A stretch of DNA of 64,000 bases. It comes from Persicirhabdus sediminis (GTDB lineage: Bacteria > Verrucomicrobiota > Verrucomicrobiia > Verrucomicrobiales > Akkermansiaceae). Both the position numbers and the translations under genes were made by a program. The stretch covers positions 622,989 through 686,988 of the forward strand of contig NZ_JAENIM010000039.1 of the NCBI RefSeq assembly GCF_016595495.1, given 5' to 3'. Positions within the stretch are counted from its first letter, which is position 1, and every line of letters begins with the position of its first letter. Under the pieces are notes generated by a model. That model had not been told where the DNA came from and did no database searches. It saw nothing but the letters and a program-made list of their open reading frames with translations. This document shows, piece by piece, positions 63,928-64,000 of the stretch.

Positions 63928-64000
63928 CTAGTCAACCACCTGCATGCCGCCGTCTACCAGCTTGATTTTGCGCTCACGGTACAGTTTACCCACTGCCATT
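63928..64000 (-). CDS. C-terminal end of a gene cut by the window edge
   Basis: The minus strand reads MAVGKLYRERKIKLVDGGMQVVD and then TAG. Only these 23-24 codons are visible. The Met may be internal, as nothing upstream is available. Basic and hydrophobic alternation looks coding, but the family cannot be told. Confidence 0.4.
   Translation of the reverse strand, partial: MAVGKLYRERKIKLVDGGMQVVD

Overview
The window looks like a chromosomal segment of a Verrucomicrobiota bacterium, probably a marine or sediment member of the Verrucomicrobiales (inferred). Four things point there: a long, Bacteroidetes/Verrucomicrobia-type PurF; few clear Shine-Dalgarno sites; many secreted or membrane-anchored hypothetical proteins; and a paralogous family with the 'AIALER-x-G-x-YP-x-LxxLVPxYL' C-terminus common in the PVC group. 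Outer-membrane barrel proteins, lipoproteins and PBP2 show a diderm cell envelope. There is no phage, CRISPR array or transposase, and no integrase was seen.

Layout. 1-1.2 kb is a degenerate ABAB tandem repeat. 1.3-6.6 kb holds small membrane proteins and two members of the paralogous family, one broken by a frameshift. 6.6-18.2 kb is mostly core metabolism and envelope: a stand-alone ketoacyl synthase, ilvB-ilvN, an Omp85-like barrel, a degenerate thioredoxin-fold protein, alanine racemase, a small porin, a lipoprotein and lysine 2,3-aminomutase. Two identical tRNA-Arg(ACG) genes follow, then an ATGA-coupled pair of secreted proteins. 20.7-24.0 kb is an AT-rich, one-strand run of five secreted or membrane hypotheticals with a repeated upstream element. 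24.2-33.5 kb carries hemF-like, a lactonase, DUF502, PBP2, pyrF, a zeta-toxin-like kinase with a small partner, and metY. 33.6-48.4 kb carries menG/ubiE, pheS, a Sel1 protein, a secreted archaemetzincin, a NahK-like kinase, a tyrosine phosphatase, tRNA-Pro, ispE, a YfiH protein, a MarR regulator, a GNAT enzyme, an MscS channel and a DEAD-box helicase. 48.5-52.4 kb is accessory: a tandemly duplicated secreted gene and one AT-rich secreted gene set among hairpin repeats. 52.5-60.8 kb has purM-purF, a ParE/Phd toxin-antitoxin pair with a perfect operator palindrome, and the third paralogue. 60.8-63.0 kb is a ten-copy 202-bp repeat array, followed by fabG and a partial gene.

The most striking feature is not a gene. 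Palindromes centred on AGCT, above all CCAGCTGG together with CTAGCTGG, CCAGCTAG and GCTAGC, are spread through genes and spacers at tens of times the chance expectation. They sit inside terminators and arrays, and are largely missing from the AT-rich accessory genes. This resembles a highly iterated palindrome, as HIP1 is in cyanobacteria. It also gives an internal marker for recently acquired DNA.
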